Shown here: piece after piece, positions 5,665 to 11,894 of the stretch | Numbering within the stretch: the first letter of the stretch is position 1 | How the letters are laid out: each line of letters starts with the position of its first letter | Origin: a virus | Direction: 5' to 3' (one strand) | Virus record (IMG/VR): IMGVR_UViG_3300046804_000907 | Span: 1 to 21,938 of that record | Length of the DNA stretch: 21,938 nucleotides | The notes under the pieces: model-generated | Database searches by the model: none | The model's input: only the letters and a program-made list of their open reading frames with translations | What the model was told of the DNA's origin: nothing | Program-made: the position numbers and the translations under genes

Positions 5665-6369
5665 ATGAAACAAATATCATGGTTTAAGTTCTGCCCAGCC
5701 GATTGGATGATGGGCCGAATCTCACGGCAACCCGCCGAGGTGCAGGTAGCCTTCATCCGACTTTGCTGCGTCTATTGGAACGCTGAATGCGAGATGTCAA
5801 CCGAGCACGCCGAACTGGAAGCCGATGGGCATCTGCAAAGGCTACTGCAAACCCGTTTGGTAGAAACCAATGGTCCGTCCGTGTTTATCAAATTCCTTGA
5901 CATTCAATGGGAAGACGCAAACCTGCACCGTACCAAGATGTCCGAAGCAGGGAAAAGAAGTGCCGAAAGAAGGTCAACTAAGGTTGAAGAAAATCCAACT
6001 AAGGTTGAACCTATGTTGAACCTACCTTCAACCTATGTTGAACCTACGTTCAATAGAGAAGAGAAGAGAAGAGAAGATAAGAGGGAGAAGAAAGATTGTG
6101 TCCTTTTTGACCAATTTTGGGCCTTGTATCCGCGCAAGACCTCCAAGCAGTCCGCACTCAAAGCCTTCGCCAAGTTGAAAGATGAAGACCAGCAGAAGGC
6201 TATCAACAACGTTGCACGCCTCTACTCCGATACCCCCGTTGAGTTTATTCCCCATGCCGCAACCTACCTGAACCAAGCCCGATGGGAGGACCAAACCATT
6301 ATCCGTGGCAATACTTTTGCAAAACCACTAAACCAAACCGATGACGCAGACCTACCTCATTTCCGCTGA
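5665..6369 (+). CDS. Replication initiator / O-like replisome organiser
   Basis: A 234-residue protein. The N-terminal domain (about 1-95) begins WFKFCPADWMMG, a pattern typical of phage replication initiator and DnaD/DUF1376-like proteins. The linker (about 103-145) is repetitive (TKVEENPTKVEP) and then strongly charged (REEKRREDKREKK). The C-terminal domain (about 147-220) has FDQFWALYPRKTSKQSALKA and HAATYLNQARWEDQ, common in phage O-like and DnaC-recruiting proteins. It precedes a DnaB-like helicase with a 29-base overlap. Its linker DNA contains iteron-like repeats, as in lambda O, so it probably binds its own gene as origin. It starts right after an intrinsic terminator, which implies attenuation control. 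Confidence 0.7.
   Translation: MKQISWFKFCPADWMMGRISRQPAEVQVAFIRLCCVYWNAECEMSTEHAELEADGHLQRLLQTRLVETNGPSVFIKFLDIQWEDANLHRTKMSEAGKRSAERRSTKVEENPTKVEPMLNLPSTYVEPTFNREEKRREDKREKKDCVLFDQFWALYPRKTSKQSALKAFAKLKDEDQQKAINNVARLYSDTPVEFIPHAATYLNQARWEDQTIIRGNTFAKPLNQTDDADLPHFR
5974..6095 (+). other. Candidate replication origin: iterons plus purine tract
   Basis: Inside the initiator gene lie two perfect CAACTAAGGTTGAA copies (5975-5988, 5996-6009; 21-base period) and two perfect 18-base copies of AACCTATGTTGAACCTAC (6008-6025, 6030-6047; 22-base period). All are built on a GTTGAA core that also occurs inverted (TTCAAC 6027-6032, TTCAA 6049-6053). The 22-base period is out of codon phase, so the identity cannot be a protein repeat. 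A 41-base run that is purine except for one T follows (6055-6095), a candidate unwinding or asymmetric element. The arrangement recalls lambda ori inside gene O. Confidence 0.6.
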
Positions 6370-7630
6370 ACGCAGGCTCCTGTCCTGCCTGATGGATTCC
6401 TTTATTGACCGTGCATCCCTGCTGATGCAGATTCCCGAAAGGTTGTTCACAGGGAATAACGTCTTCATATACCGAGCCATTGAAGCCCTTCACCGGGCAG
6501 AGCGGCCCGTGGACTTGGTAACCGTTCACCAACAACTTGTCAGCCAAGGTCAGGCGTTTGTAGTCATTGAACTCGCAAACGTAGCCGATGGCATTACCAT
6601 CACATCGGACTGGAAGACCTACGCCGCAGACTTGAACCAAGCGTGGAAGGTAAGGGAAGAGCAAGCTATTATGGCAGACCTTGCCGTTGACCGGGACATT
6701 CCAAGAGCATTCGCACGCTACCAAGCGATGCAGGCCGTGGAAACCAATGCCTCCGAATCAACCGCTCATGAACTCGCCAAGGACTACTTGCTCAACATGA
6801 ACGAAGTCCGGGAAGGAAGGCGCAAGGATTCTATCTATCCCTGCTACATTGCACCAATAGACCGAATGTTTACTGGATTTAAGCCATCCGAGTTTATTCT
6901 TCTTGGTGGTCGCCCTGCAATGGGTAAGACCCTGCTTGCCTTGCAAATCGCCATGAACCAAGCCATGGCTGGCATTCCTGTGGTGTTCTTTAGCCTTGAA
7001 ATGAGTGCAGACCAACTGACCCAGCGGATGCTTTCTAACTTGGCCGAGATGGATGGGGCATCGTTTCTAAACCCAAGCGAAAGGATAGGCGACGACGAGT
7101 TTCTAACGCTTGCCCAAAAAGCGGACCTTCTAAAGTCAAAGCCCCTGTACATCGTGGACCTCCACCAAGCCAACCTTGACCGCATCGAAGGCGAAATCGC
7201 AAAACTCAAAACCAAGTACGGAGTTTGCGGATTCTACCTTGACTACCTGCAACTGGTAGAGCCAACAAAGATGGACAAGCCCAAACCTAAAATTGAGCAG
7301 ATGACCAACATATCCAAGACCCTTAAATCTATCTGCAAGCGGCAGAAGGTGTTTGGGGTCGTGGTGTCATCCCTATCCCGTGCAACGGAAGGCAGGGCAG
7401 ACCATCGGCCAATCATGTCCGACCTGCGAGAAACGGGGCAACTTGAGTTTGATGCGGATAAAATTGCGTTTGTTTTCCGACCTCACCAACACGACGATGC
7501 AAAACCCGAAGATTTGATGGAGGTCATCGTACGCAAGAACCGAAACGGTATGCTTGGTATCGCAGACATCCAATGCCATCTTCCATTCACCAAAGCCAAC
7601 GAGTTCCCACCAAATAGAATCGATTTATGA
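6341..7630 (+). CDS. Replicative DNA helicase, DnaB family
   Basis: A 429-residue DnaB-type hexameric helicase that unwinds the replication fork 5' to 3' using ATP. The N-terminal helical domain (about 1-100) starts with SAERRLLSCLM, like DnaB. The RecA-like domain holds Walker A GGRPAMGKT (189-197), the DnaB segment FFSLEMSADQL, Walker B GFYLDYLQLV (297-306, D301) and a C-terminal SDLRETGQLEFDAD with arginine-finger-type motif. The length is close to bacterial DnaB (about 450-470). No loader gene is evident; the upstream initiator probably recruits it. It overlaps that gene by 29 bases, with CTAAACC at 6328-6334 before the ATG, and is ATGA-coupled to the nuclease. Confidence 0.92.
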   Translation: MTQTYLISAERRLLSCLMDSFIDRASLLMQIPERLFTGNNVFIYRAIEALHRAERPVDLVTVHQQLVSQGQAFVVIELANVADGITITSDWKTYAADLNQAWKVREEQAIMADLAVDRDIPRAFARYQAMQAVETNASESTAHELAKDYLLNMNEVREGRRKDSIYPCYIAPIDRMFTGFKPSEFILLGGRPAMGKTLLALQIAMNQAMAGIPVVFFSLEMSADQLTQRMLSNLAEMDGASFLNPSERIGDDEFLTLAQKADLLKSKPLYIVDLHQANLDRIEGEIAKLKTKYGVCGFYLDYLQLVEPTKMDKPKPKIEQMTNISKTLKSICKRQKVFGVVVSSLSRATEGRADHRPIMSDLRETGQLEFDADKIAFVFRPHQHDDAKPEDLMEVIVRKNRNGMLGIADIQCHLPFTKANEFPPNRIDL

Positions 7631-7956
7631 TGGAAGAGTACAACCTCCAAGCGGCCTGCGTCAAGTTGTTCGCAATGCTTCGACCAAACGAGCAGGGCTT
7701 GCTATTCTTGAACCTCAACAACCCTCGCTCCCGCTCCAATGGATTCTTCCTCAAAGGAATCGGGCTGACCGCTGGCGTTGCCGACATGACCTACCTATCC
7801 CCCAAGGGTGCGGTGTTCTTGGAGTTCAAAGCCCCGAAGGGCAAGCAATCCCTGTCGCAGAAGTGGTGGCAGGGAGTCGTGGAGGCAGTTGGCTACAAAT
7901 ATGTAGTCATCAGAAGTGTGGAAGATTTCCAAAGGATATTGGATGAATGTTCCTAA
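7627..7956 (+). CDS. VRR-NUC domain nuclease
   Basis: A 109-residue single-domain PD-(D/E)XK-type nuclease. The VRR-NUC signature is visible: GIGLTAGVADMTYL (44-57, D53), then VFLEFKAPKGKQS with E66 and K68 as the ExK pair, then SQKWWQGVVEAVGYKYVVIRS. This size is normal for stand-alone phage members, which are thought to cut branched or recombination intermediates. It is coupled by ATGA to the helicase, with a second ATG one codon later. It fits a replication-recombination set with the annealing protein and SSB-like protein. Confidence 0.85.
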   Translation: MMEEYNLQAACVKLFAMLRPNEQGLLFLNLNNPRSRSNGFFLKGIGLTAGVADMTYLSPKGAVFLEFKAPKGKQSLSQKWWQGVVEAVGYKYVVIRSVEDFQRILDECS

Positions 7957-7972
7957 CTTGTGTATATCTTTG
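7939..7972 (+). promoter_or_regulatory. Candidate promoter of the methyltransferase gene
   Basis: TATCTTTG at 7965-7972 matches TAnnTTTG, and TTG at 7939-7941 lies 23 bases upstream, inside the accepted -33 spacing. The ATG at 7993 is 20 bases downstream, after overlapping CTAAACC motifs (7973-7985). This gives the AT-rich gene its own transcription start within the replication operon. Confidence 0.6.
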
Positions 7973-7992
7973 CTAAACCTAAACCAAATAGT

Positions 7993-9078
7993 ATGAAACA
8001 TAGGTTTCCATATAACTGGACCTTAAAAGATGCGATTTTTACCAAAGACAAAGGCACGGTATTTAGTTGTTTTGCATGTGGTGGTGGTTCTACAATGGGA
8101 TATAAGTTGGCTGGTTTTGATGTGCTTGGTTGTAATGAGATTGACCCTAAAATGATTGATGCATACAAAATTAATCACAATCCTAAATATGCTTATTTAG
8201 AACCAATTCAAACATTCAAAATGCGAGAAGATTTACCAAAAGAACTTTACGAACTTGATATTTTGGATGGGTCACCTCCTTGCAGTAGTTTTTCAATGGC
8301 AGGAAATAGAGAAAAAGATTGGGGCAAAGAAAAATTATTTAGAGAAGGTCAAGCCGAACAAGTTTTAGATACCTTGTTTTTTGATTTTATTGATTTGGCA
8401 AAAAGGCTACAACCAAAAGTAGTAATTGCTGAAAACGTAAAGGGATTGCTTTTAGGTGAAGCAAAAGGCTACGTAAGGAAAATTTATAGGGAATTTGATT
8501 TAGCCGGTTATTATGTACAACATTGGCTTTTGGATGCCTCAAAAATGGGAGTACCACAACACAGGGAAAGAGTGTTTTTTATTGCATTGCGTAAAGATTT
8601 AGCCGCTCTATTTATGGAACAGGTTGATATGTTTACAATGTTGCCTAAATTAAAACTTGAATTTAATGAACCTCAAATACCTTTTAAGCAAATTGATGAA
8701 TTTCACATTGAAATTGATGACTATTCAATATGTCCAAGTTATATGAAATGTCTGGAAATTTGTGAAGAAGGCAAAAGTTTTAGTACGGTTCATCATAAAG
8801 GAATGCTGCATAATGCATATAGGGTAAATAGAAATAAACCTATTTCTACAATAGTTGCACATAACGACGGAACAGCTTATCATTATAAACATAATCGAAG
8901 ATTAATAAAAAACGAATTTTGCCAAGCAGGCACATTTCCCTTAGATTATGCTTTTAATAAATTAAGACCAAATTATTTAATAGGAATGAGTGTTCCGCCT
9001 GTAATGATGGCACAAATAGCTGAGCAGGTATATGAACAATGGCTATCAAAAATCAATCACCAAACCCTAAACCCATGA
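7993..9078 (+). CDS. DNA (cytosine-5-)-methyltransferase
   Basis: A 361-residue enzyme that adds a methyl group from SAM to C5 of cytosine in DNA. Ordered motifs: I SCFACGGGSTMGYKLAGF (25-42), IV GSPPCSSFS with catalytic C97, VI AENVKGL (E147, N148), VIII QHRER (189-193) and X GMSVPP near the C-terminus. The region between VIII and X is the target recognition part. I prefer ATG 7993 over GTG 7960 because the GTG overlaps the probable promoter box. No restriction enzyme gene is adjacent, so it is an orphan that may protect phage DNA from host restriction. The gene is plainly more AT-rich than its neighbours, a sign of separate acquisition. Target sequence unknown. Confidence 0.9.
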   Translation: MKHRFPYNWTLKDAIFTKDKGTVFSCFACGGGSTMGYKLAGFDVLGCNEIDPKMIDAYKINHNPKYAYLEPIQTFKMREDLPKELYELDILDGSPPCSSFSMAGNREKDWGKEKLFREGQAEQVLDTLFFDFIDLAKRLQPKVVIAENVKGLLLGEAKGYVRKIYREFDLAGYYVQHWLLDASKMGVPQHRERVFFIALRKDLAALFMEQVDMFTMLPKLKLEFNEPQIPFKQIDEFHIEIDDYSICPSYMKCLEICEEGKSFSTVHHKGMLHNAYRVNRNKPISTIVAHNDGTAYHYKHNRRLIKNEFCQAGTFPLDYAFNKLRPNYLIGMSVPPVMMAQIAEQVYEQWLSKINHQTLNP

Positions 9079-9227
9079 AACCAACCCCCACCGATTTCCG
9101 CCGCTGGCAAATCCACATCCGCAAGGAATGCCTCAACTGTCAACGCCCTGACCATGCCGAAACCATTTCCCCTTGGAAGGTGAATTGGGTGCTGCTCGGC
9201 CATGTCCTCAACGCTAAAAAAGCCTAA
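9075..9227 (+). CDS. Small hypothetical protein (50 aa)
   Basis: A 50-residue basic protein with one CxxC pair (CLNC) followed by RPDH, suggesting a possible half zinc site, but no full ligand set is clear. I start at ATG 9075, an ATGA overlap with the methyltransferase stop just after a CTAAACCC motif, rather than the ATG at 9039 that lies inside the methyltransferase. Base composition returns here to that of the surrounding genes. Function unknown. Confidence 0.5.
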   Translation: MKPTPTDFRRWQIHIRKECLNCQRPDHAETISPWKVNWVLLGHVLNAKKA

Positions 9228-9230
9228 GCC

Positions 9231-9416
9231 ATGACGTGGACACGACTTACCAAATACACGATGCCGATTCCGATGGAAGAGGTATTTCTTGCCCTTGAAG
9301 ACGGTAACTACGCAGTTGGATGGCTCACGAAAGGGCAAATCACCTTCACCAACATTCACGGCGAAGCGTGGTGGACGCATGAAGTAACCGCTTGGATGTA
9401 CCCTAAAAAGCCATAA
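9231..9416 (+). CDS. Small hypothetical protein, DUF551-like
   Basis: A 61-residue protein with the general layout of the DUF551 family: an opening MTWTRL segment, a central strand pair around LALEDGNYAVGWLTKG, and an ending around TAWMYPKKP in place of the family VTHWMPLP. The likeness is weak. It starts three bases after the previous stop and ends two bases before the next ATG, so it is part of the same operon. Function unknown; small proteins of this type are common in phage early regions. Confidence 0.5.
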   Translation: MTWTRLTKYTMPIPMEEVFLALEDGNYAVGWLTKGQITFTNIHGEAWWTHEVTAWMYPKKP

Positions 9417-9418
9417 CC

Positions 9419-9745
9419 ATGACACCAGCACTCATCAACCATATCGTTGACAGTACCGCAACGATTCTCGGAATCAGCCGAGAAGCCATCTGCTCCAGTT
9501 CCCGCAAGCGAGCCAACGTCATCGCTCGCAACATCATCACCGACGTTGCTTACAACGACTTCCTGTTCAAGTACCACGAAATCGGGGCAGTCCTCAAGCG
9601 CAACCACTCCACGCTGATAAAAAATAAACTCTCTTACGAGCAGGACATCATCGCCACGCCCGAAATCAAGTACATCCGCAGACAAGTTTTGCACAATGCG
9701 CAGGATTTTTTGTTAAATCTTTACGGAGGTTATACTTCTAAGTAG
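9419..9745 (+). CDS. DnaA domain IV-like DNA-binding protein
   Basis: A 108-residue protein resembling the C-terminal DNA-binding domain of DnaA without the AAA+ part: SSRKRANVIARNIITDV (26-43) matches the domain IV opening helix, and YHEIGAVLKRNHSTLIKNK (52-70) matches EIGxxFGGRDHTTVxxA, with R61-N62-H63-S64-T65 in the DnaA signature position. Such stand-alone domains could bind host DnaA boxes or the phage origin. It is the last gene before the terminator at 9801-9836. The frame is intact, so it is not a decayed dnaA. Confidence 0.7.
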   Translation: MTPALINHIVDSTATILGISREAICSSSRKRANVIARNIITDVAYNDFLFKYHEIGAVLKRNHSTLIKNKLSYEQDIIATPEIKYIRRQVLHNAQDFLLNLYGGYTSK

Positions 9746-9800
9746 GTGCGACTTATGTCGTCGGTGAGCCTACGATAATCGGCAAATCCGTGAGATTCGG
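9746..9800 (+). other. Structured 3' region before the terminator
   Basis: About 55 bases with no ORF. An imperfect hairpin is formed by GTAGG (9742-9746) with CCTAC (9769-9773), enclosing GCGAC (9748-9752) and GTCGT (9757-9761) around TTAT. Then ATCCG and CGGAT pair near 9786-9802. It is probably the folded end of the operon transcript; a small RNA is possible. I see no promoter box directly upstream. Confidence 0.35.
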
Positions 9801-9836
9801 ATGGGGGGGTGCTTAACCGCATCCCCCTATTTTTTT
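9801..9836 (+). terminator. Intrinsic terminator ending the replication/modification operon
   Basis: Bases 9804-9812 (GGGGGGTGC) pair with 9819-9827 (GCATCCCCC), nine pairs with one G-T; up to twelve if flanking bases are included. The loop is TTAACC and seven T follow (9830-9836). It separates the early region from the sigma-like gene and late genes. Confidence 0.85.
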
Positions 9837-9839
9837 GCA

Positions 9840-9847
9840 TACCTTTG
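9840..9847 (+). promoter_or_regulatory. Candidate -7 box TACCTTTG
   Basis: An exact TAnnTTTG match three bases before the ATG at 9851 and just after the terminator. No -33 TTG is visible because the upstream bases belong to the terminator. If it is active, the transcript would be nearly leaderless. It may instead be read with help from a phage factor. Confidence 0.4.
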
Positions 9848-9850
9848 CGT

Positions 9851-10402
9851 ATGCAGTCAGCCGAAACCGTAATCCTTGACCTGTACCGTTCAGGGGAAAT
9901 CAAGAAGGCTTGCATTACCATCACAGGCGGCGACCCGCTTTGGAGGGATTTGGAGCAGGAATGCGTCCTCATACTGCTGGAAAAAGACCCTGCAAAGATT
10001 CTGCAAATCCAAGGGCAGGGCTATTTCAAGTTCTATGTGGTGCGTTTGCTCCTGAACCTGTACCGGGGAAAGAATAACCAGTTCGCCCAAAAGTACCGCC
10101 ACCACGACATCACCGAAGAAATCGACCCCAACGCTGATATGACCCACGAAGAGTACAGTTCCATTGTTGACGATATGTGGGCCATTGCCGAATCGGAGAT
10201 GGATTCTTGGGCGAAGGAGGGTGCGTTTCCGTATGACAAGGAACTGCTCAAGTTGCACATGGCGACGGGGAACATGAAAAAACTATCCCGTGACACAGGC
10301 ATTCCCTACCGCTCGGTGATATACTCAATCGAACAAGCCAAGGCCAAAATCAAAGCCGCAATCCTCAAAACCCATGGAAGTAATCCTGACGCTACTCGTT
10401 AG
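9851..10402 (+). CDS. Sigma-70-like transcription factor
   Basis: A 183-residue protein with two sigma-like parts. Region 2-like: WRDLEQECVLILLEKDP (from about 31), then FKFYVVRLLLNLYRGK, similar to the DLVQE...N...R helix set of ECF sigma factors. Region 4-like helix-turn-helix: MKKLSRDTGIPYRSVIYSIE (about 142-161), matching the LAxxxGxSxxxVxxxL pattern. An acidic linker joins them. It would bind host core RNA polymerase and direct it to phage promoters. It is the first gene after a strong terminator and before terminase, so late-gene activation is a natural inference. I chose ATG 9851 because GTG 9809 lies in the terminator stem. It overlaps the next gene by 29 bases. Confidence 0.65.
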   Translation: MQSAETVILDLYRSGEIKKACITITGGDPLWRDLEQECVLILLEKDPAKILQIQGQGYFKFYVVRLLLNLYRGKNNQFAQKYRHHDITEEIDPNADMTHEEYSSIVDDMWAIAESEMDSWAKEGAFPYDKELLKLHMATGNMKKLSRDTGIPYRSVIYSIEQAKAKIKAAILKTHGSNPDATR

Positions 10403-10622
10403 TTCACTGACCGCCCTCGCCATTGCCGAGTACCACGTTTTGCCGCAGGCTTGGTATCGCACATGGCTTGGAAGGAACAAGCCATTCTCCTGCGTGACCT
10501 GCCTCACCTTTTGGACAGGATTTGTCCTCACCCTGCTCACCTGCGACTGGATGCTTGCCCCTGTTTACGGCATTGCCTCGGCAGGGCTAACCGTTGTAAT
10601 CCTGCAAATTACCAACCGATGA
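10374..10622 (+). CDS. Small membrane protein with CxxC (DUF1360-like)
   Basis: An 82-residue protein with hydrophobic segments at about residues 3-23, 43-57 and 60-78. It carries FSCVTCLTFWTGF (C40, C43), a CxxC next to a membrane helix like the CxxCxxFWxG motif of the DUF1360 family and of small Bacteroidota phage membrane proteins. Function unknown. It starts inside the sigma-like gene (29-base overlap) and is ATGA-coupled to the next gene. Confidence 0.6.
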   Translation: MEVILTLLVSSLTALAIAEYHVLPQAWYRTWLGRNKPFSCVTCLTFWTGFVLTLLTCDWMLAPVYGIASAGLTVVILQITNR

Positions 10623-10882
10623 CCCAAGCCGAATACCTGCTGGCGCAAAAGCATCGCCATTATTGGGAGCAATACCAAGCCGCCCTGTTCATGCGGCTAT
10701 CCCCGGAAGCAGTCCACGACTTGCAGACCATCCTCGTTGCTCATGGCAGGCCGAACACGAATTGGTGGTGTGCTGACTGCGTAAAATCTGCGCTCTCCTA
10801 CATTTACGAACAGGCAGACCTATTCGCCCAAGCCAATCAGCAGACCGTTACCCATGCCCTTACCAACACCCCAACCCAATGA
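10619..10882 (+). CDS. Hypothetical protein with WWCADC motif (87 aa)
   Basis: An 87-residue, mostly helical protein with WWCADC at residues 49-54, a pattern recurring in small Bacteroidota phage proteins. C51 and C54 could form part of a metal site. I use ATG 10619 (ATGA overlap with the preceding stop); the frame is open further upstream but that part is the shadow of the membrane-protein gene. Its last 29 bases overlap the next gene. Function unknown. Confidence 0.55.
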   Translation: MTQAEYLLAQKHRHYWEQYQAALFMRLSPEAVHDLQTILVAHGRPNTNWWCADCVKSALSYIYEQADLFAQANQQTVTHALTNTPTQ

Positions 10883-11321
10883 AACCAGCGACCAGTTCCT
10901 CGGTCGTTGCATGACCAACGCCGCAACCAATGCAGAGTTTCCTGATGTCCAGCAACGGCTCGCAGTATGCGGCAACATCTACGCCAACCACAAGCGTCAG
11001 GCATTCCAATCCTATGCCGACTATGGCGAAGGTGTCCGCAACAACGCCAAGCGGGGGATTGAACTTAACGAGCGTAACGGCAACAAGTGTGCTACCCAAA
11101 CAGGCAAGGTCAGGGCGCAGCAACTCGCCAATGGTGACGCAATTTCCCTTGAAACTATCAAGCGGATGCACTCCTACCTTAGCCGGGCAGAAACCTACTA
11201 CGACAACGCTGACAGTACCAGCGACTGCGGTTACATCAGTTACCTGCTTTGGGGCGGCAAAGCGGCCCTTGGATGGAGCAGGAATAAACTACGAGAACTT
11301 GGCGAACTCGACGAAGGCTGA
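10854..11321 (+). CDS. Conserved phage protein with two short modules (155 aa)
   Basis: A 155-residue protein. Residues about 8-45 (ETSDQFLGRCMTNAATNAEF ... RLAVCGNIY) match a short module (FIGRCM...EFPD..QR.AVC) commonly found at the ends of phage portal or head-protease proteins. Residues about 57-150 (EGVRNNAKRGIELNERNG, then CATQTGKVRAQQLANGD and ISYLLWGGKAALGWSRNKL) match a second module seen in phage head-maturation protease and terminase-neighbour proteins. Here the two occur alone, without a protease or portal domain. It lies just before the terminase genes. The role is not known; a head-assembly function is inferred from the modules. Confidence 0.6.
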   Translation: MPLPTPQPNETSDQFLGRCMTNAATNAEFPDVQQRLAVCGNIYANHKRQAFQSYADYGEGVRNNAKRGIELNERNGNKCATQTGKVRAQQLANGDAISLETIKRMHSYLSRAETYYDNADSTSDCGYISYLLWGGKAALGWSRNKLRELGELDEG

Positions 11322-11346
11322 CACGGAAGCGCAGAAGCAGGCGAGG

Positions 11347-11487
11347 ATGGATTCGCTGATGATGGTCATCACGACCCTCTGCGACTGCATTGGTGCAGTT
11401 GATGAATCCAATTCGCCCAACGCTTTTGCCGTGAAGATGAAGATAGTGGACAAGATTGATTCGCTGATTGATAAAATTGAATACTGA
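11347..11487 (+). CDS. Small hypothetical protein (46 aa)
   Basis: A 46-residue, helical, Asp/Met-rich protein. The frame is open much further upstream, but that part is antiphase shadow of the preceding gene. I take ATG 11347, 25 bases after the previous stop; a TTG at 11299 is an alternative that adds 16 residues. Its stop overlaps the terminase small-subunit start as TGATG, which argues that it is translated. Function unknown. Confidence 0.45.
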   Translation: MDSLMMVITTLCDCIGAVDESNSPNAFAVKMKIVDKIDSLIDKIEY

Positions 11488-11894
11488 TGGCAGGCCGACC
11501 GCCAATATGGAAGACCCCCGAAGAACTGTGGGAGGCATTCGAAAAGTACAGGGCCGAAAACAAGGCCAACCCGTACCGAGTGCAGGACTATGTCGGAAAG
11601 GATGGGGTCATGGTTTACAGGGATAAGGAGCGGCCTATTACCTTTCGGGGCTTCGAAGGATGGCTTGCGGAGAACGGTGTTTGCTTTGACCTTTCGGACT
11701 ATCGGAAGGGAACTTCCGAGATGCACAAGGAATTTTCCCCAATCATTACACGCATACGAGCCACCTGCGACAAGGATATGCTGGAGGGTGCAAGTTCGGG
11801 CGTTTACTCGGCCAACATCGCCTCCCGCCTCCTTGGGTTGGTAGACAAGCAAGAGAATACCGTAACCATCGAGCAACCCCTATTCGGTGAGTGA
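11487..11894 (+). CDS. Terminase small subunit
   Basis: A 135-residue protein. It opens with AGRPPIWKTPEELWEAFEKY, the usual start of phage small terminase or DNA-packaging proteins, followed by PITFRGFEGWLAENGV (a probable helix-turn-helix for DNA recognition) and a C-terminal helix with IRATCDKDMLEG and NIASRLLGLVD, also typical. Its role is to recognise the packaging site and regulate the large subunit. The large subunit follows after one small gene. The start is in a TGATG overlap; the next gene starts at a GTG inside its last codons. Confidence 0.8.
   Translation: MAGRPPIWKTPEELWEAFEKYRAENKANPYRVQDYVGKDGVMVYRDKERPITFRGFEGWLAENGVCFDLSDYRKGTSEMHKEFSPIITRIRATCDKDMLEGASSGVYSANIASRLLGLVDKQENTVTIEQPLFGE

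Noticed and set aside
5974-6095. DnaA boxes near the candidate origin
   Set aside because: No TTATnCACA-type match was seen; the repeats have a different core.
7960-7992. GTG 7960 as start of the methyltransferase
   Set aside because: The promoter box TATCTTTG lies within it and the ATG at 7993 fits motif I spacing.
9809-9850. GTG 9809 as start of the sigma-like gene
   Set aside because: It lies within the terminator stem; residues before ATG 9851 look like translated terminator and T run.
10930-11346. Long upstream part of the small ORF ending at 11487
   Set aside because: Ser/Thr-rich shadow of the 10854-11321 gene; only the part from about 11347 (or TTG 11299) is credible.
11289-11876. 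Minus-strand ORF (195 aa) opposite terminase small subunit
   Set aside because: Shadow of coding sequence on the + strand; no domain or neighbouring minus-strand gene.
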